Translations under genes and position numbers: made by a program
Source of the DNA: Meloidogyne chitwoodi
Lineage: Eukaryota; Nematoda; Chromadorea; Rhabditida; Meloidogynidae
NCBI GenBank assembly: GCA_015183035.1
Contig: JACZZP010000004.1
Coordinates: 868,001 to 932,000, forward strand
Length of the DNA stretch: 64,000 nt
Reading direction: 5' to 3'
Part shown: piece by piece, positions 1 through 11,070 of the stretch
Position numbering within the stretch: the stretch's first letter is position 1
Layout: each line of letters opens with the position of its first letter
The notes under the pieces: generated by a model
The model's input: only the letters and a program-made list of their open reading frames with translations
What the model was told of the DNA's origin: nothing
The model's database searches: none

Positions 1-897
1 GAAAAAATAAAGTTATTGCTGTTCTATGTGTTTTTCTCATATAAATATGTTTGAGAATAAGCTAATTATGGCTTGTATATTAAATATTATGAAAGTTTTT
101 GTTTAATTTTAAAATTTTATTAATTTATTTTATTTAATTAATTTTTTATTTTTATTTAAATATTTAATTAATTTTATTTATGATGAACAATGTCTTCCTA
201 AAAATATCAGGGATACTACTTATAAATAAAAATTTATTCTCGATTTTTTTATTTTCGTATTATTAATAGCTATATATATTTGATAATAAATATTATGATA
301 TTATTTTAATTATATAATTAAAATTTAAATTCCAAAAATATATTTATTTTTATTTATTTATGTAAACATTTCTTTAAATATTTTACTTTAATAAATAAAA
401 ATTTATTTTATAAAGAAACTTTAAATGTAAAAGTAATATAATATTAACATTTAATATTTCACATTTAATAATACAAATTATAAATATATAATTAATTATA
501 TTTAGGTTTTATTTTAATAAAGTTTATATATATTTTTTTCCGGTTAAAACATGTGAAATTAATTTTAATATTTTATTTTAATAATTTTTTTGGAATTTTT
601 GTGAATTATTAAATAAATTTAAAATAAATTCTTTGTTGAAAATTTTATTTTTAGACAAAATTTAATTATATTTATTTTATTAAAAATTAAATAATTTAAA
701 TAATTATAAAATTCATCTGCTCATTTACCTTGAATTTATTTAAATTAAATATTGCTTTAAAAGCAAAAAAAAATAGATTTTAATTATTTCCATAATTAAA
801 ACTTTTAATTAAATTAAAAAAAGGTTTTAACATTTAAGATAAAATTAAAATAAAATTATTTAAAAAATAATAATAATAAAAATTATTTTATATAAAA
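1..897. other. AT-rich intergenic sequence, no gene seen
   Basis: Very AT-rich DNA with no ORF or exon chain that I could support. It probably holds the promoter and 5' UTR of the chemoreceptor that starts at 898. Confidence 0.6.
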
Positions 898-3047
898 ATG
901 TCTGAACAACAAATGTCTACACAACAACAACAAACGGTATATTTTTATTTAAATTTAAATATTTTTAATATTTAAATTTAAAGTTATTTGATATTTATGA
1001 TGAACAAGGTCTTCCTGTAGAATTAATTATATTAAATGTTTTGAGAACAATAATTGCAACATTTGGTATTTTATTAAATGCTTCTTTAGTTTATGTTACA
1101 GCAAAAAGCAAGTTAGTTTAAAAATTAATTTATTAAGTTAAAAATATCTGAGATGTTTTAGTATATCAGAAATAAATAGAGAGCTCTGATTAGAGAATAC
1201 TCTAATAGTAATTATATACATAAAACTATATTTTAATTATTTTTAATCATTAATTCCTTAGTATTTAATAAATCTAAGACTAGCAGACCTTTAAAAAATA
1301 ATATCATTATCACGCAACTCTAGAATTTAATTATTTATTATTGAGGAGTTTAAACAAACTCCCCATCCAAAAATAAAACGCATTATGTGAAAATAAAGAA
1401 ACTAAATGTTAAATAACATTTATAGTTAAAAAATAAAATATATTTAATTAATATATATTAAACAAATGGTACTTTTCCTTTATGCTCCCTAAGTCCGCAA
1501 GTTTTTATCCGCAACTCTTTTATATTTTTTGGAGGCATAAAATCAACAATCTTTGCTAAAATATCAAAGGACGCATTTTATTACCACAACAAACCTTTTC
1601 CTTATGTAGAATTCCACAATTTTGAAGAAATTTAGCTGCATGGGTTTCATCAGGGATTTCAGTGAGCATTTTTTTAAATTGTAACTCATTTTGGTAAAAT
1701 TTGATTTTTTTAATTCCATTACCTTATATACAACCAAAAAATGTATTATAATCCTTTATAATCGTTATGGAAAATATTCTCATACATATATATATTTTTA
1801 CATAATCCATTTGAGAAAAATATTAGTTGCGGATAAAAACTTACGGACTTTGGAAGAGCATAAAGGAAAAGTACCAAACAAATATTGTCACAGTTAACTA
1901 GACTAGTGGCTAAATTTAATTATATTTTTTACTTTTTCTTAAAATTTTTTTTTAATTTTCTAAAAAGAACATTAAAATCTCCATGTCATTTATTAATTGC
2001 TTTTGATTGTTTTGTGTCTGGTTTTTATCAATTAGGTAGCTGGTTTTCAATAACAGTTTTATTTGGTCCAAATAATCAATTTATACCAATACGTACTTGT
2101 TGTTTACAAATACTTCCTCCTTTTCTTTTTGGATATACTTCTTCATTTACTGCTGTTTATTTAATTTCTCTTGACAGATTAATTAGTGTTTTATTTCCTT
2201 TTTGGTTTGTTTTATTATATTTTTTATTTTAAATTTATTAATTATATTTAGGTATAGTCAAAAAGAAAATTCAAAGAAAATTCACATAATATTAATGGTA
2301 ATTTCATCATTATTTTGTGGTTCAGTCTTTGTCGTTGCTGCTTATATAAATGTTTATACTGTTCCTGAATCTATGTATTTTATTTATTATTTTTTTTTAA
2401 TAAAATTTATTTAATTTTTAATTTTAGTCAAGTAATTTGTGTTCCTCATGAATGTTATTGGGGTTGGGCTAGTGACTTGGTTTATATGTTTTTTGCAATT
2501 TTTTATGTTCTTTCATTTGTCAATTATATTATTGTATGGATTGTTCTTAAATATCACAAATGGAAAAATAATAATAATAATTTAGGTAAAAACAATTAAG
2601 GTTTTCTAATCTTTTTAAAAAGAAAATATTTCAAAATATTAATATTTTTTTAAGCTTCTTCTTCATCTTCTCCCTCATGGACTGATCGTATTTTAAAAAC
2701 TCTTTGTATAATTATGTTATTTAATTTTATTGGTCTTTCAATGAATAGTATTTTAAGATTAACTGTTCCTCATATAAATTTAAATATAACACAAAGATCA
2801 TTAGCAATGCATGGTTTGAGTTGTTTAACTGTTTTTGTAATGACTACAAATGCTCCTATTCTTTATATACATAAGTAATTTAATTTATTTATTTAATTAA
2901 TTTAAATTAAATATTTTTAGTAAAGAATATAAAAATGCATTTTTGGTATCTTTTAAAATTAATAAAATAACAACAAAAATAACAACAATTAATAGCTTAA
3001 AGAATATTAAAATAAATAAAAATGTTGGACTTGCTCCAATAAATTAA
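898..3047 (+). CDS. Seven-transmembrane chemoreceptor (srsx-like GPCR)
   Basis: Nematode serpentine receptor, expected in the plasma membrane of sensory neurons. I read seven exons: 898-936, 984-1111, 1968-2204, 2252-2374, 2428-2585, 2655-2874 and 2921-3047. All have GT..AG borders, and the sum is 1032 bp (343 aa) with every junction in phase. Family marks are the TM1 stretch LLNASLVYVTAKSK, a TM3 end SLDRLISVLFPFWYSQ, TM4-TM6 hydrophobic blocks, and the TM7/tail junction ILYIHNKEYKNAF. Architecture and tail match nematode srsx-type receptors; the ligand is unknown. The 856-bp second intron holds a MITE (1468-1875), while the other introns are 40-70 bp. The ATG at 898 is the first in frame and follows an AT-rich leader. 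The gene looks intact. Class assignment is by eye and moderately sure; GPCR identity is very sure. Confidence 0.88.
1468..1875. mobile_element. hAT-type MITE in intron 2 of the 898 receptor
   Basis: A 408-bp non-autonomous element. Its terminal inverted repeats are about 50 bp, starting GGTACTTTTCCTTTATGCTC and ending with the reverse complement. It is flanked by a perfect 8-bp duplication AAACAAAT (1460-1467 and 1876-1883). Eight-base duplications are typical of hAT elements. The TIR carries TCCGCAAG/TTATCCGCAA motifs shared with the elements at 40167 and 58806. It contains no coding sequence; the ORF read through it (1691-1897) is accidental. Confidence 0.9.
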
Positions 3048-3551
3048 TTTAATTATTTTTTAATTTTTATGTAAATATTAATTTTATATGTATTTCTTAA
3101 GGGTTGATTTTCTAAAATAAAATTTATAATATTTATGTGTGCATAGGTCACAATTTGAAAATCATACCCACCAAATTAAATAAACAAAAAAAACAAATAA
3201 ATGAAATATTTATTTAAAATAAATATAAAACGGTCCGATAACAGCTCGGATTCCGCTTTTTATAGTAAAGTTTAAAAAAGAACCTCGAACTAAATTAGTA
3301 AATATATTAAAAATAGTTTAAAGAAAATAAAAGACAGTGTATAGAAAAGAATTTAATAAAAGGAATGATTTTTTAAATTTTATTTTTATCAATCAATTTT
3401 TAGAAGTTACGTTATTCATCATAGCATCTGTAATCTCTCCTTTACTTGATCTTTAAATTAATTTTAAAATTTTTAATTAATTTTTCTATCAAAGCCAACA
3501 TTTTTCAAAATTATAATATGTAAATTTAGCAATAATATTTAATAAAATTGG
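3048..3551. other. Intergenic, AT-rich, no gene seen
   Basis: Contains the 3' flank of the receptor and a short GC island near 3230-3270 (GCTTTTTATAGTAAAG, a motif seen again near 8320). No supported gene. Confidence 0.5.
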
Positions 3552-3919
3552 CCTGAGTATTAACATCCTCAGTATCAACTACCTTTAGATCAACAACAGA
3601 TAAATAATAAAACAACCTCAATAGATAGTATGCATATTTGTGCAATAAAGAAGAAAATGTTTTGATCAAAAGGTAGTTGATACTCAGGTAATTTGATACT
3701 CACAGGGTTGATAATAGCGACCGGCACGGGAGGGATCCCGGTCGGGATTTTCCAGGATCCCAGTCCAGAAATCACAGTTTTTTGAATTTTTGGGATTTTT
3801 CGTGATACGGGATTTTCCGGGATTAATCCAGAAAAATCCCTCCCGGTCACTGTTGAAAAAAACCCGGATCGCGGGATCCCGGAACTGTGATTTTGCCGGT
3901 CTCTAGTTGATACTCAGGG
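3552..3919. mobile_element. Inverted-repeat element interrupted by a nested hAT MITE
   Basis: The left arm (CCTGAGTATTAAC, then CAGTATCAACTACC) is mirrored by GGTAGTTGATACTCAGG at 3672-3688 and by GTTGATACTCAGG after 3906. The second hAT element (3715-3905) sits inside it. Outer boundaries are approximate. Confidence 0.55.
3715..3905. mobile_element. Small hAT MITE with GGGATCCCGG words
   Basis: A 191-bp element reading TAGCGACCGGCA ... TGCCGGTCTCTA, with near-identical 8-bp flanks GTTGATAA (3707-3714) and GTTGATAC (3906-3913). The interior consists of GATCCCGG/GGGATTTT words that can pair with each other. Ends fit the hAT terminal consensus YARNG only at the right (TAGAG read inward); the left end has one change. 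Confidence 0.75.
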
Positions 3920-4033
3920 GTGGATCAATAAAATTATTTATTAATAATTGTACTTTTTTAGTTTTTATTTAATTTCCTAAATTAACTTTTTTTTAATAAA
4001 TATCAGTTTGGGATGCAAATTAATTTTAAAAAA

Positions 4034-4985
4034 TTACATGCACTTGTGATCGATGGTACATCTAGTCCTTGGCGGGCAACAACTTAATTTTAAATTGACA
4101 ATTTATATTCTAAATTTACTTACTATCCTCCTCCACAGCAATTATGTCCTAACTGGCAAGCACTAAATTAATTTAATTTTGAATAAATAAATTAATTAAA
4201 AATAATATAATTTTTTTAAATTAAAAAAATAATAATTATTGGAAAAAAAATTAGAAAATATAAATTTACCTTCCTGTTCCATCATTACAGCAATAATTGT
4301 CTTGTGGAATACAACTTAATTTTAAATTTTTTTAAACGAATATCCTATTTTTTTTCTTGTTTTAAATTTTAAAAAACTGAAAATTTAAATAGCTATGATA
4401 AATATTTTAAAATTATATATATTTTTTATTATTTAAAATATTAACCTTTTACCCTGACAGCAATCTTGATTATTTTTACAGCATCTTAAAAAAATTAATA
4501 ATTATTGACATTTTTGCCAAAATAATGAAAGAATTTTAGATTATAAATTCTTTTTTTCAGTCACGTTTCTGAAACTTTTTATCCGCAATTCATTTATATT
4601 TTCTAAAGAAAAAGATGTCAAGAATGTACATTGTTTATTTTTTAAAATATGTTTCTGTCGGTTTTTATCAAAAAACAACTGCTAATTTTTGATTTTTTAA
4701 ATTTTTAATCGAAAAAAATCGACTAACCCATTCGATTATATTAAATTTGAAGACTTTTTTATGATTCTAAAAATATTCTTTTAGTAAACATTATTAATAA
4801 AAGTTTCGACTCTAGGCTGAAAAACATGAAAATTACCCGATTTTAAATTAAAATTACCCGCTTCCACAACAAAAATGACCAATCCAACACGGTAATACGC
4901 AGTGCCCATTATTAGAATTTATTTGGTTAAAAATTATTAATATAAATAGTGTTGAAGCAAAAAAATATATAAATATTTTTGACAT
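4034..4985 (-). CDS. Small secreted cysteine-rich protein (CC-pair family)
   Basis: Five exons on the minus strand: 4858-4985, 4446-4484, 4270-4314, 4124-4162 and 4034-4082 (300 bp, 99 aa). All introns are phase 2 with GT..AG borders. The first exon gives a hydrophobic signal peptide (MSKIFIYFFASTLFILIIF). Each following exon encodes one short module with a CC pair: CCKNNQDCCQ, NYCCND, HNCCGG, YCCPP, ending KCM. The spacing of CC pairs recalls granulin-like or knottin-like disulfide folds, but I cannot assign a known family. It is a clear paralogue of the gene at 43853. Secretion with this cysteine content fits an extracellular or host-facing role, which is inference. Intron 1 carries remains of a MITE shared with the paralogue. 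Confidence 0.82.
4555..4700. mobile_element. MITE remnant in intron 1 of the cysteine-rich gene
   Basis: On the minus strand this intron contains GTTGTTTTTTGATAAAA and then TGAATTGCGGATAAAAAG. The same two blocks occur in the same order and orientation in intron 1 of the paralogue near 44165 and 44272. This implies one old insertion inherited by both copies. Boundaries are not resolved. Confidence 0.6.
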
Positions 4986-7149
4986 TTTTATTTAAAATAT
5001 ATTTAAATATTGAATTAATAAATATATAATCTATTTTTGGTAATTTAAATTACATTAAATTTATTTATTATAAAAATTTTAAAATGTTTAACCCTTATAT
5101 TTATACAACAAATTATTTAAAAAAATTTAAATATACTAATAATATGTATAAGTAAAATTTTATTTTAAGAGAAAAGGAAAATTTATGTAATTGAACAAAA
5201 GTTAAAATATTATTAAAAATTAATAAATTTAAATTTTGTTTATTTAACCTTTTTTTAGAGTTGATATAAATTAATCAGAAAATTAAATTTTTAATTTTCT
5301 AATAAAAAATAGGAAAAAGTTATCGATGCCGCCAAAATAAATTTTAAAGGGCAATGTAGGGCATAAAAAGCCAAATATGTTATTTTCCAGGCTTAAACTC
5401 TACAAAGCTCTTAAATTGATTTATTGGTGCTCGAAATTTCTTATAAATATAATCAAATAGGAGAATATAGGAAAAGTATTTGATTATTACTTATATTCAT
5501 ATACTATATGTTAATTTTGGAAAGTGTATTAGTGAATAAAAATAAAAATTTTATTATAGGTTTGAATTTTAGAGCAGTTTTGCCAAAGTTAAAACCCATA
5601 TTATTCTACTATTCTATCAAAGAATTCTTTTAAATTAATATTAAAAATTAGTTAAGTAATTAATTATTAAATTAAAAATGAACTCTATAATTATATCGTT
5701 ATTTTCAATTAATTTAAATACTAACCAATAAAACAAATTTAAGTTAATTTTTGCAAAAAAATATATCATAAGCTAAAAAAGAGCATTAGGATTAATATGT
5801 TCATTTGTGTGCAATAAATAAATAAATTTCAGCTGAGTAATTAAAAATAAGAGATAAATGTAAGGTTTAGTTCACAATTTTAAATAAAAATTAAAGGTTA
5901 TTATGTACTTTGATAGAATTTATTCCAAAAATAGTTAAGTAAACTAATTTTATTTTTAATAGCAGTATTTGAATTTTTGCAAAAAAAAAAAAAAGTGTCA
6001 GAAGATTATTGGATAAAATTTAATTTTTTTTTTCTAAATTAAAAAAAAAATTAACTTCAATAATTAGTATAAAACACACATAAGCTTTACACCTCTAAAT
6101 TTAAAAAAAAAATAAAAAAAAATTTTGCAAATTTTTGAAAGTTCGGAATCCATCAATATTGTATAACGATATACCAAAAAATAGCGAAATTTATATTTAA
6201 ATAAATAAATATTTGTATTTAAAATATTTAAATAATTGTTTTATTAGTTATAAAATAAAATTAATATTAATAAAATTCAATATTTAATAGCTATATTTAT
6301 ATAAATTTATTATTTAATTTATTTCTTAATCCTTTTTATCATTTGAACATACTAATAAAATTAGAATAAAAATAACAGCATAAAAAAATTAATTTATATT
6401 AAAAATACAATAAATGTGTTGTTAATCAGTAACAATTTTTACAATTTTTGTGCAAAATTCACAAAAAAAAAGATTAAATATTTAATAATATTTTTGAATA
6501 TTTTAGTTTGCAATAAATTTATTTTTATTAATAATAAATTATAGAAGAACAGAGTTAATAAAATGTTAAACTTTAAATGTTAAAATTATTTTTATTAAAA
6601 AATAATAATAATTATAATATTTTCAAATCAATTTGAGCACAACACACTTTTATTAATTATTTTGAATAATTTTTATAATTTTCTCAAAGTATATATAAAT
6701 TTTTAAAAAGTTAATTAATTATTAATATTATAAAAATAAATTTAAGTCAATTTAATTAAAGTTTTCATGGAATGAATTTTTAATTAATTAATATATATTT
6801 GATTGTTAAATAATTAAAAATAAAAATTAAATTTATTTTTAAATAATAGCAAATTCGGTCGATTCGATCATTTTAAATAAAATAAATAATCTAAAATAAA
6901 CAAACTTATTAAATAAATAATTCACTAAACTTTTATTGGCATTTTCCAGTTTAAAAAATAACAAAAATAACAAAAAATATTTCACGGTCAATTTCCCTCT
7001 TTCATGAATTATGGTCTATTAAATTTTAGTTGGTTTATATTTTAAAAATTCTAAAAAAATAAATTACCTTAAAAAAATATTTTTTTAAATAAATTTTTTC
7101 AAAAAATATTAAAATAATTTAATTTAATTAATATTTTTTAATTTTTTAA
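4986..7149. other. Long AT-rich stretch, no gene seen
   Basis: About 2.1 kb of A/T runs and short palindromes. I found no exon chain, RNA gene or terminal inverted repeat that could be defended. Weak GC patches near 5330-5600 have no recognisable identity. Confidence 0.5.
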
Positions 7150-7839
7150 ATGTATTTTTTATTTATTTTTATTACTTTTGTATTTTTCTACAAAAGATTA
7201 AATTGTTTAAGTTGTTATGGTAATATTTTACTAAAATATTTTTAAAAAAGAAATAAATACTTTTAAGCATGTCATTATGCATATACAAATTCATTAGAAG
7301 CATTTAGAATGTCAGAAGATGGTTGGTGTGTTAATGATAGTATTTTAATAATTGGAAGAAATGAAGTTATAAGACCAGTATTTTATTATTATTTAATTTA
7401 AATAATAAAATTAAAATAATAAATTAATTAAAGTAATTATTATATTTATTTAGTGTGCCCCATGGGAGAAATATTGCTCTGTAAGTTGACTTAACAATAA
7501 TTAATTAATTAATTATTATCATTTTATTTAAAAAAGACATCAATAATAACTATACAAAAATCATTTACTTCAATTAATCGCCAATGTGCTGAACAATGTT
7601 CAAGAAATTGTGAATCAACTGGTTATGGTCAAGATCAAGTTATTTTTTAATTTAAATGTTTTTTTATTAAAAAAATAAAGGTAAGCTGCACAGATTGTTG
7701 TGAAGAAAATAATTGTAACAGCAATTTTTCTCTTGATTATTATTCTTCTGTTATGGCAAGACAATATACTTCTTGGACACGTCCTGTAAAGAATGAAGCT
7801 AAATTTAATGAGAAAAATGGATTAAAATTTTTATATTAA
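7150..7839 (+). CDS. Secreted Ly6/three-finger-like protein
   Basis: Five exons: 7150-7219, 7268-7377, 7454-7480, 7537-7638 and 7681-7839 (468 bp, 155 aa), all junctions in phase. A signal peptide (residues 1-18) is followed by CLSCYG. Further cysteines lead to the terminal block CTDCCEENNCN, which is the CC-x4-CN signature of Ly6/uPAR (three-finger) domains. Such proteins are secreted or GPI-linked and act at the cell surface or as ligands. The tail after CN (about 45 residues) is polar and has no convincing GPI-anchor hydrophobic end, so secretion is more likely. The last 15 codons and the 3' flank are duplicated at 32349-33681. The fold is fairly sure, the function unknown. Confidence 0.82.
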
Positions 7840-8055
7840 TTTATAATAATTTTAATTTTAAATAAATTTATGCATTCTGGCGAACTTCCATTTTAATTAC
7901 GTTATTGTTTTGAGCGAAAATTTTTTATGAAATTTTAATAGGGCATTTGCGAAATAAAAATTAATAAATTCAAGTAAAATTAATTGAATTACCTATGAAC
8001 TCTCGTTGTGGATTATAATTAAATATCATGACTTGCGAATAAAAATTTATGGACA
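7792..8055 (+). repeat. Segment duplicated at 32349-33681
   Basis: Covers the end of the Ly6-like coding exon and about 215 bp of 3' flank. The same sequence, with point changes, reappears at 32349-32440 and 33500-33681, where a hAT element splits it. Confidence 0.85.
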
Positions 8056-8307
8056 ATAACAATCCTAATTTAAATATGTTAAATAGTCCCTTATTTTTTT
8101 AATTAGTGGATTGAATATTTACGTTATTATTAAAAAAAGTTATTTTTTGGAATTATGATTTAGGATGATTTTTTAATTATTAAAGCAGAAAAAATGTTTT
8201 GATAAAATTTTAGCATTAATCTAATTATATAATTGAGAAAAGTGTGTGTGTTTGTTTGTTTGTTTGTCTGTCCTTTTATAGACAAATGATTGGGGGAAGT
8301 GAAAATG

Positions 8308-8465
8308 GGGGGTTTTTATAGTAAAGTTGCAACTTGAAAATAAACTTGAATAGGGCTTAAGTTTAAATTTAAAACTTGAAAACAAACTTGAACTTAAAAC
8401 TTTAAAATAAACTTGAACTTAAAACTTGAAAATAAACTTAGAACTTGGATACTATAAAAACCCTG
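8308..8465. mobile_element. Small inverted-repeat element with AAACTTGAA repeats
   Basis: Ends GGGTTTTTATAGTA and TACTATAAAAACCC are inverted. The interior is a run of variants of AACTTGAAAATAAACTTG. No clear target duplication. It may also supply the TATAAAAA box upstream of the ORF at 8543. Confidence 0.55.
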
Positions 8466-8542
8466 TATTTTGATCAGTATTTAACGCACTACATTTCAAC
8501 ACTACAAACATAAACAACGCTCTTTGCTGGATTTGCTTCAAT

Positions 8543-9673
8543 ATGGACGCCGACGAATCTTGCTGCTCCAGTGACGCCATAAGAAAAGAAGCCGTGCTGA
8601 GGAGTCGGAGTCAGAGACGGAAACATGAGTCAGAGACGCTTGAGTCAGAGACGCTTGAGTCAGAGACGCTTGAGTCAGAGACGCTTGAGTCAGAGACGCT
8701 TGAGTCAGAGACGCTTGAGTCAGAGACGCTTGAGTCAGAGACGCTTGAGTCAGAGACGCTTGAGTCAGAGACGCTTGAGTCAGAGACGCTTGAGTCAGAG
8801 ACGCTTGAGTCAGAGACGCTTGAGTCAGAGACGCTTGAGTCAGAGACGCTTGAGTCAGAGACGCTTGAGTCAGAGACGCTTGAGTCAGAGACGCTTGAGT
8901 CAGAGACGCTTGAGTCAGAGACGCTTGAGTCAGAGACGCTTGAGTCAGAGACGCTTGAGTCAGAGACGCTTGAGTCAGAGACGCTTGAGTCAGAGACGCT
9001 TGAGTCAGAGACGCTTGAGTCAGAGACGCTTGAGTCAGAGACGCTTGAGTCAGAGACGCTTGAGTCAGAGACGCTTGAGTCAGAGACGCTTGAGTCAGAG
9101 ACGCTTGAGTCAGAGACGCTTGAGTCAGAGACGCTTGAGTCAGAGACGCTTGAGTCAGAGACGCTTGAGTCAGAGACGCTTGAGTCAGAGACGCTTGAGT
9201 CAGAGACGCTTGAGTCAGAGACGCTTGAGTCAGAGACGCTTGAGTCAGAGACGCTTGAGTCAGAGACGCTTGAGTCAGAGACGCTTGAGTCAGAGACGCT
9301 TGAGTCAGAGACGCTTGAGTCAGAGACGCTTGAGTCAGAGACGCTTGAGTCAGAGACGCTTGAGTCAGAGACGCTTGAGTCAGAGACGCTTGAGTCAGAG
9401 ACGCTTGAGTCAGAGACGCTTGAGTCAGAGACGCTTGAGTCAGAGACGCTTGAGTCAGAGACGCTTGAGTCAGAGACGCTTGAGTCAGAGACGCTTGAGT
9501 CAGAGACGCTTGAGTCAGAGACGCTTGAGTCAGAGACGCTTGAGTCAGAGACGCTTGAGTCAGAGACGCTTGAGTCAGAGACGCTTGAGTCAGAGACGCT
9601 TGAGTCAGAGACGCTTGAGTCAGAGACGCTTGAGTCAGAGACGCTTGAGTCAGAGACGCTTGAGTCTATTTAA
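8543..9673 (+). CDS. ORF made of ETLES repeats (possible protein)
   Basis: A single 376-codon ORF opens with a non-repetitive, GC-richer leader of about 27 codons (MDADESCCSSDAIRKEAVLR, then RSRSQRRK). It then runs through 69 identical 15-bp units read as ETLES. A TATAAAAA box lies about 90 bp upstream. A second forward frame (LSQRR units) is also open, as expected for a 15-bp repeat, so an open frame alone proves nothing. The product would be an acidic low-complexity protein without a signal peptide. Equally possible: the array is a minisatellite inside a non-autonomous Helitron (hairpin end at 9908). Transcription evidence would decide. Confidence 0.4.
   Translation: MDADESCCSSDAIRKEAVLRSRSQRRKHESETLESETLESETLESETLESETLESETLESETLESETLESETLESETLESETLESETLESETLESETLESETLESETLESETLESETLESETLESETLESETLESETLESETLESETLESETLESETLESETLESETLESETLESETLESETLESETLESETLESETLESETLESETLESETLESETLESETLESETLESETLESETLESETLESETLESETLESETLESETLESETLESETLESETLESETLESETLESETLESETLESETLESETLESETLESETLESETLESETLESETLESETLESETLESETLESETLESETLESETLESETLESETLESI
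8626..9660 (+). repeat. 15-bp minisatellite, 69 identical copies
   Basis: The unit TGAGTCAGAGACGCT is repeated 69 times in 1035 bp with no base difference that I could see. Every unit contains TGAGTCA, the AP-1/TRE consensus. Perfect identity means very recent expansion or strong homogenisation; an assembly artefact in copy number is also possible. Confidence 0.97.
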
Positions 9674-9835
9674 GAGGCAATTTAAGCTGATAAACATGAG
9701 TAAGAGAAACGTAATTTTGAGTAAGAGATAGTTGAGTCTGAGTAAGAGGCACTTAAGTGAGACACTGAGTCTGAGTGAGAGACATTTGATTCTGAATAAG
9801 AGACACTTGAGTCAGAAACATTAGTCTCAGTATTT
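9661..9835 (+). repeat. Degenerate copies flanking the minisatellite
   Basis: Variants such as GAGTAAGAGACACTTGAGTC and GAGTCTGAGTGAGAGACATT continue the array in decayed form. An older, diverged array therefore borders the freshly expanded core. Confidence 0.8.
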
Positions 9836-9907
9836 ATGTGTTTTGTTCTTTTAAAAAGTTTGTAAGTGTAAAGTTTTTATTGTTAGAATATTTTAAGTTT
9901 ATTGTTT

Positions 9908-9954
9908 TTTGCTAGCGGAGAAGGACGCCCGAAGGGCGTCCATCTCCGCTAGTA
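9908..9954 (+). other. Perfect hairpin ending in CTAG (Helitron-like 3' end)
   Basis: Nested palindrome: CTAGCGGAGA, then GGACGCCC-GAA-GGGCGTCC, then TCTCCGCTAG. On the plus strand a GC-rich hairpin is followed seven bases later by CTAG and then a T, the layout of a Helitron 3' terminus (hairpin, CTRR, insertion between A and T). No transposase is present. It could also be a plain palindrome. Confidence 0.5.
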
Positions 9955-10387
9955 AATAAAAATAAAGGAAATAAATTATTTAGCTATGTTAATCAAACAA
10001 AAATAACGAGAAATGAAAAATATAAAAAAATTATTTTGTGTACTTTTTTGTCTCTAAATATATTTATACAACGCTTTTATTTCTTGATATTTTTATTTTT
10101 TATTAAAAATTTTATTATTTGTAATTTTAAAATTCTTTTTAAAATTTTTCAATCTTTGTCCCCTTTAAAATTACTAATAAAATCATTATTTGAATTTTTT
10201 ATAAATAATAAAATTAAATTGTTGCTTAGAATTTAAGACATGTTTAGTGGAATATAAAATTATATTTCCACATGAAAATTTTATTTTAAGCAAAAAAGTC
10301 TAAAAATGGCCTTCCTAGCCATATAAATTGTTTTAAATTTATACACATTTTTATATTCTAAACCAATATATTTATTAAAATATTATA

Positions 10388-10537
10388 ATGATTAAACAAA
10401 TTTTTGTAATTTTATTATTTTTAACAATTCTAATTACATTAACTAAACAACAATCATGCTGTTTTACACCATGTAGCTGCCCGCCGTCGTGTTGCAGCGG
10501 AATACTATTTGAAGAATATGAAAAGTATTTCTTTTAA
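10388..10537 (+). CDS. Short secreted cysteine-rich peptide (49 aa)
   Basis: Single-exon ORF with a strong N-terminal signal peptide (MIKQIFVILLFLTILITL). A compact block follows, with seven cysteines in 13 residues (SCCFTPCSCPPSCCSG), and then a short acidic-aromatic tail. A donor-like GTATTT after GAAAA would allow an alternative continuation into a second exon near 10583. I do not recognise the family; it is too small for homology by eye. The signal peptide and clustered cysteines argue for a real secreted peptide. Confidence 0.55.
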   Translation: MIKQIFVILLFLTILITLTKQQSCCFTPCSCPPSCCSGILFEEYEKYFF

Positions 10538-10896
10538 TTAAAATTTTACTATTTTTGTCTATTAAAAATTAGAATAAATAAATTTTAAGATCTTCCTACC
10601 ACCTAAACAAATATTTAAATAAAAATTACCCCATAGTGATCTAAATTTTAAATATTAATAGAGCCAAAAACTAAAAAAATAAAACTAATTTAATAAATTT
10701 AAGAATATTGCCACAATAAAGTGTTCATGAACTACAACAAAATAATCAACAATTTAGAAGAATTAAATTGATTAATTTAGAAAATTTACTCATATTAATT
10801 TTAGTACATTGTTACCTAATACATATTTATAACTAATATTTAACAAAAAATATTTATTTATAAAAATACCCAAAAAAAATTAAAACAAATTTAGAT
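10538..10896. other. AT-rich, no gene seen
   Basis: Nothing supportable apart from the possible second exon of the 10388 peptide. Confidence 0.4.
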
Positions 10897-11070
10897 TGAT
10901 ATATTTTTATAAATATTGAGGCAAAGTAAAACTTTTATATGTTTACAATTGTTTTTTTTATAAATCTAAATTATTGTTGCATTGCAAAGCTGGAATTACC
11001 GCGGCTGCTCTTTGCTTTTCCAATGGTAAATTTTAAGTTTATTGTTTGCCCATTATTGTGTTTTGTATAA
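10897..11070 (-). repeat. Dispersed repeat with an 18S rRNA-like core, copy 1
   Basis: About 170 bp, nearly identical to 37895-38074. On the minus strand its core AGCAGCCGCGGTAATTCCAG (10990-11009) equals the universal 530-loop of small-subunit rRNA. CCATTGGA lies just upstream, as it does in 18S, but the rest diverges. It is a dispersed repeat rather than an rRNA gene. Confidence 0.7.

Noticed and set aside
8626..9660. CRISPR-like regular array
   Set aside because: There are no spacers: the units are directly adjacent and identical, and the setting is eukaryotic.
8625..9731. Second long ORF with LSQRR repeats
   Set aside because: Any 15-bp repeat without a stop in a frame yields a long ORF. 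It starts inside the array and has no leader of its own.
10036..10236. 66-aa hydrophobic ORF
   Set aside because: Pure A/T-rich composition, no splice or family evidence; typical of chance frames in this genome.
10979..11026. rRNA gene fragment as a functional gene
   Set aside because: Only the 530-loop core matches, the flanks diverge, and a second identical-context copy shows it is a dispersed repeat.
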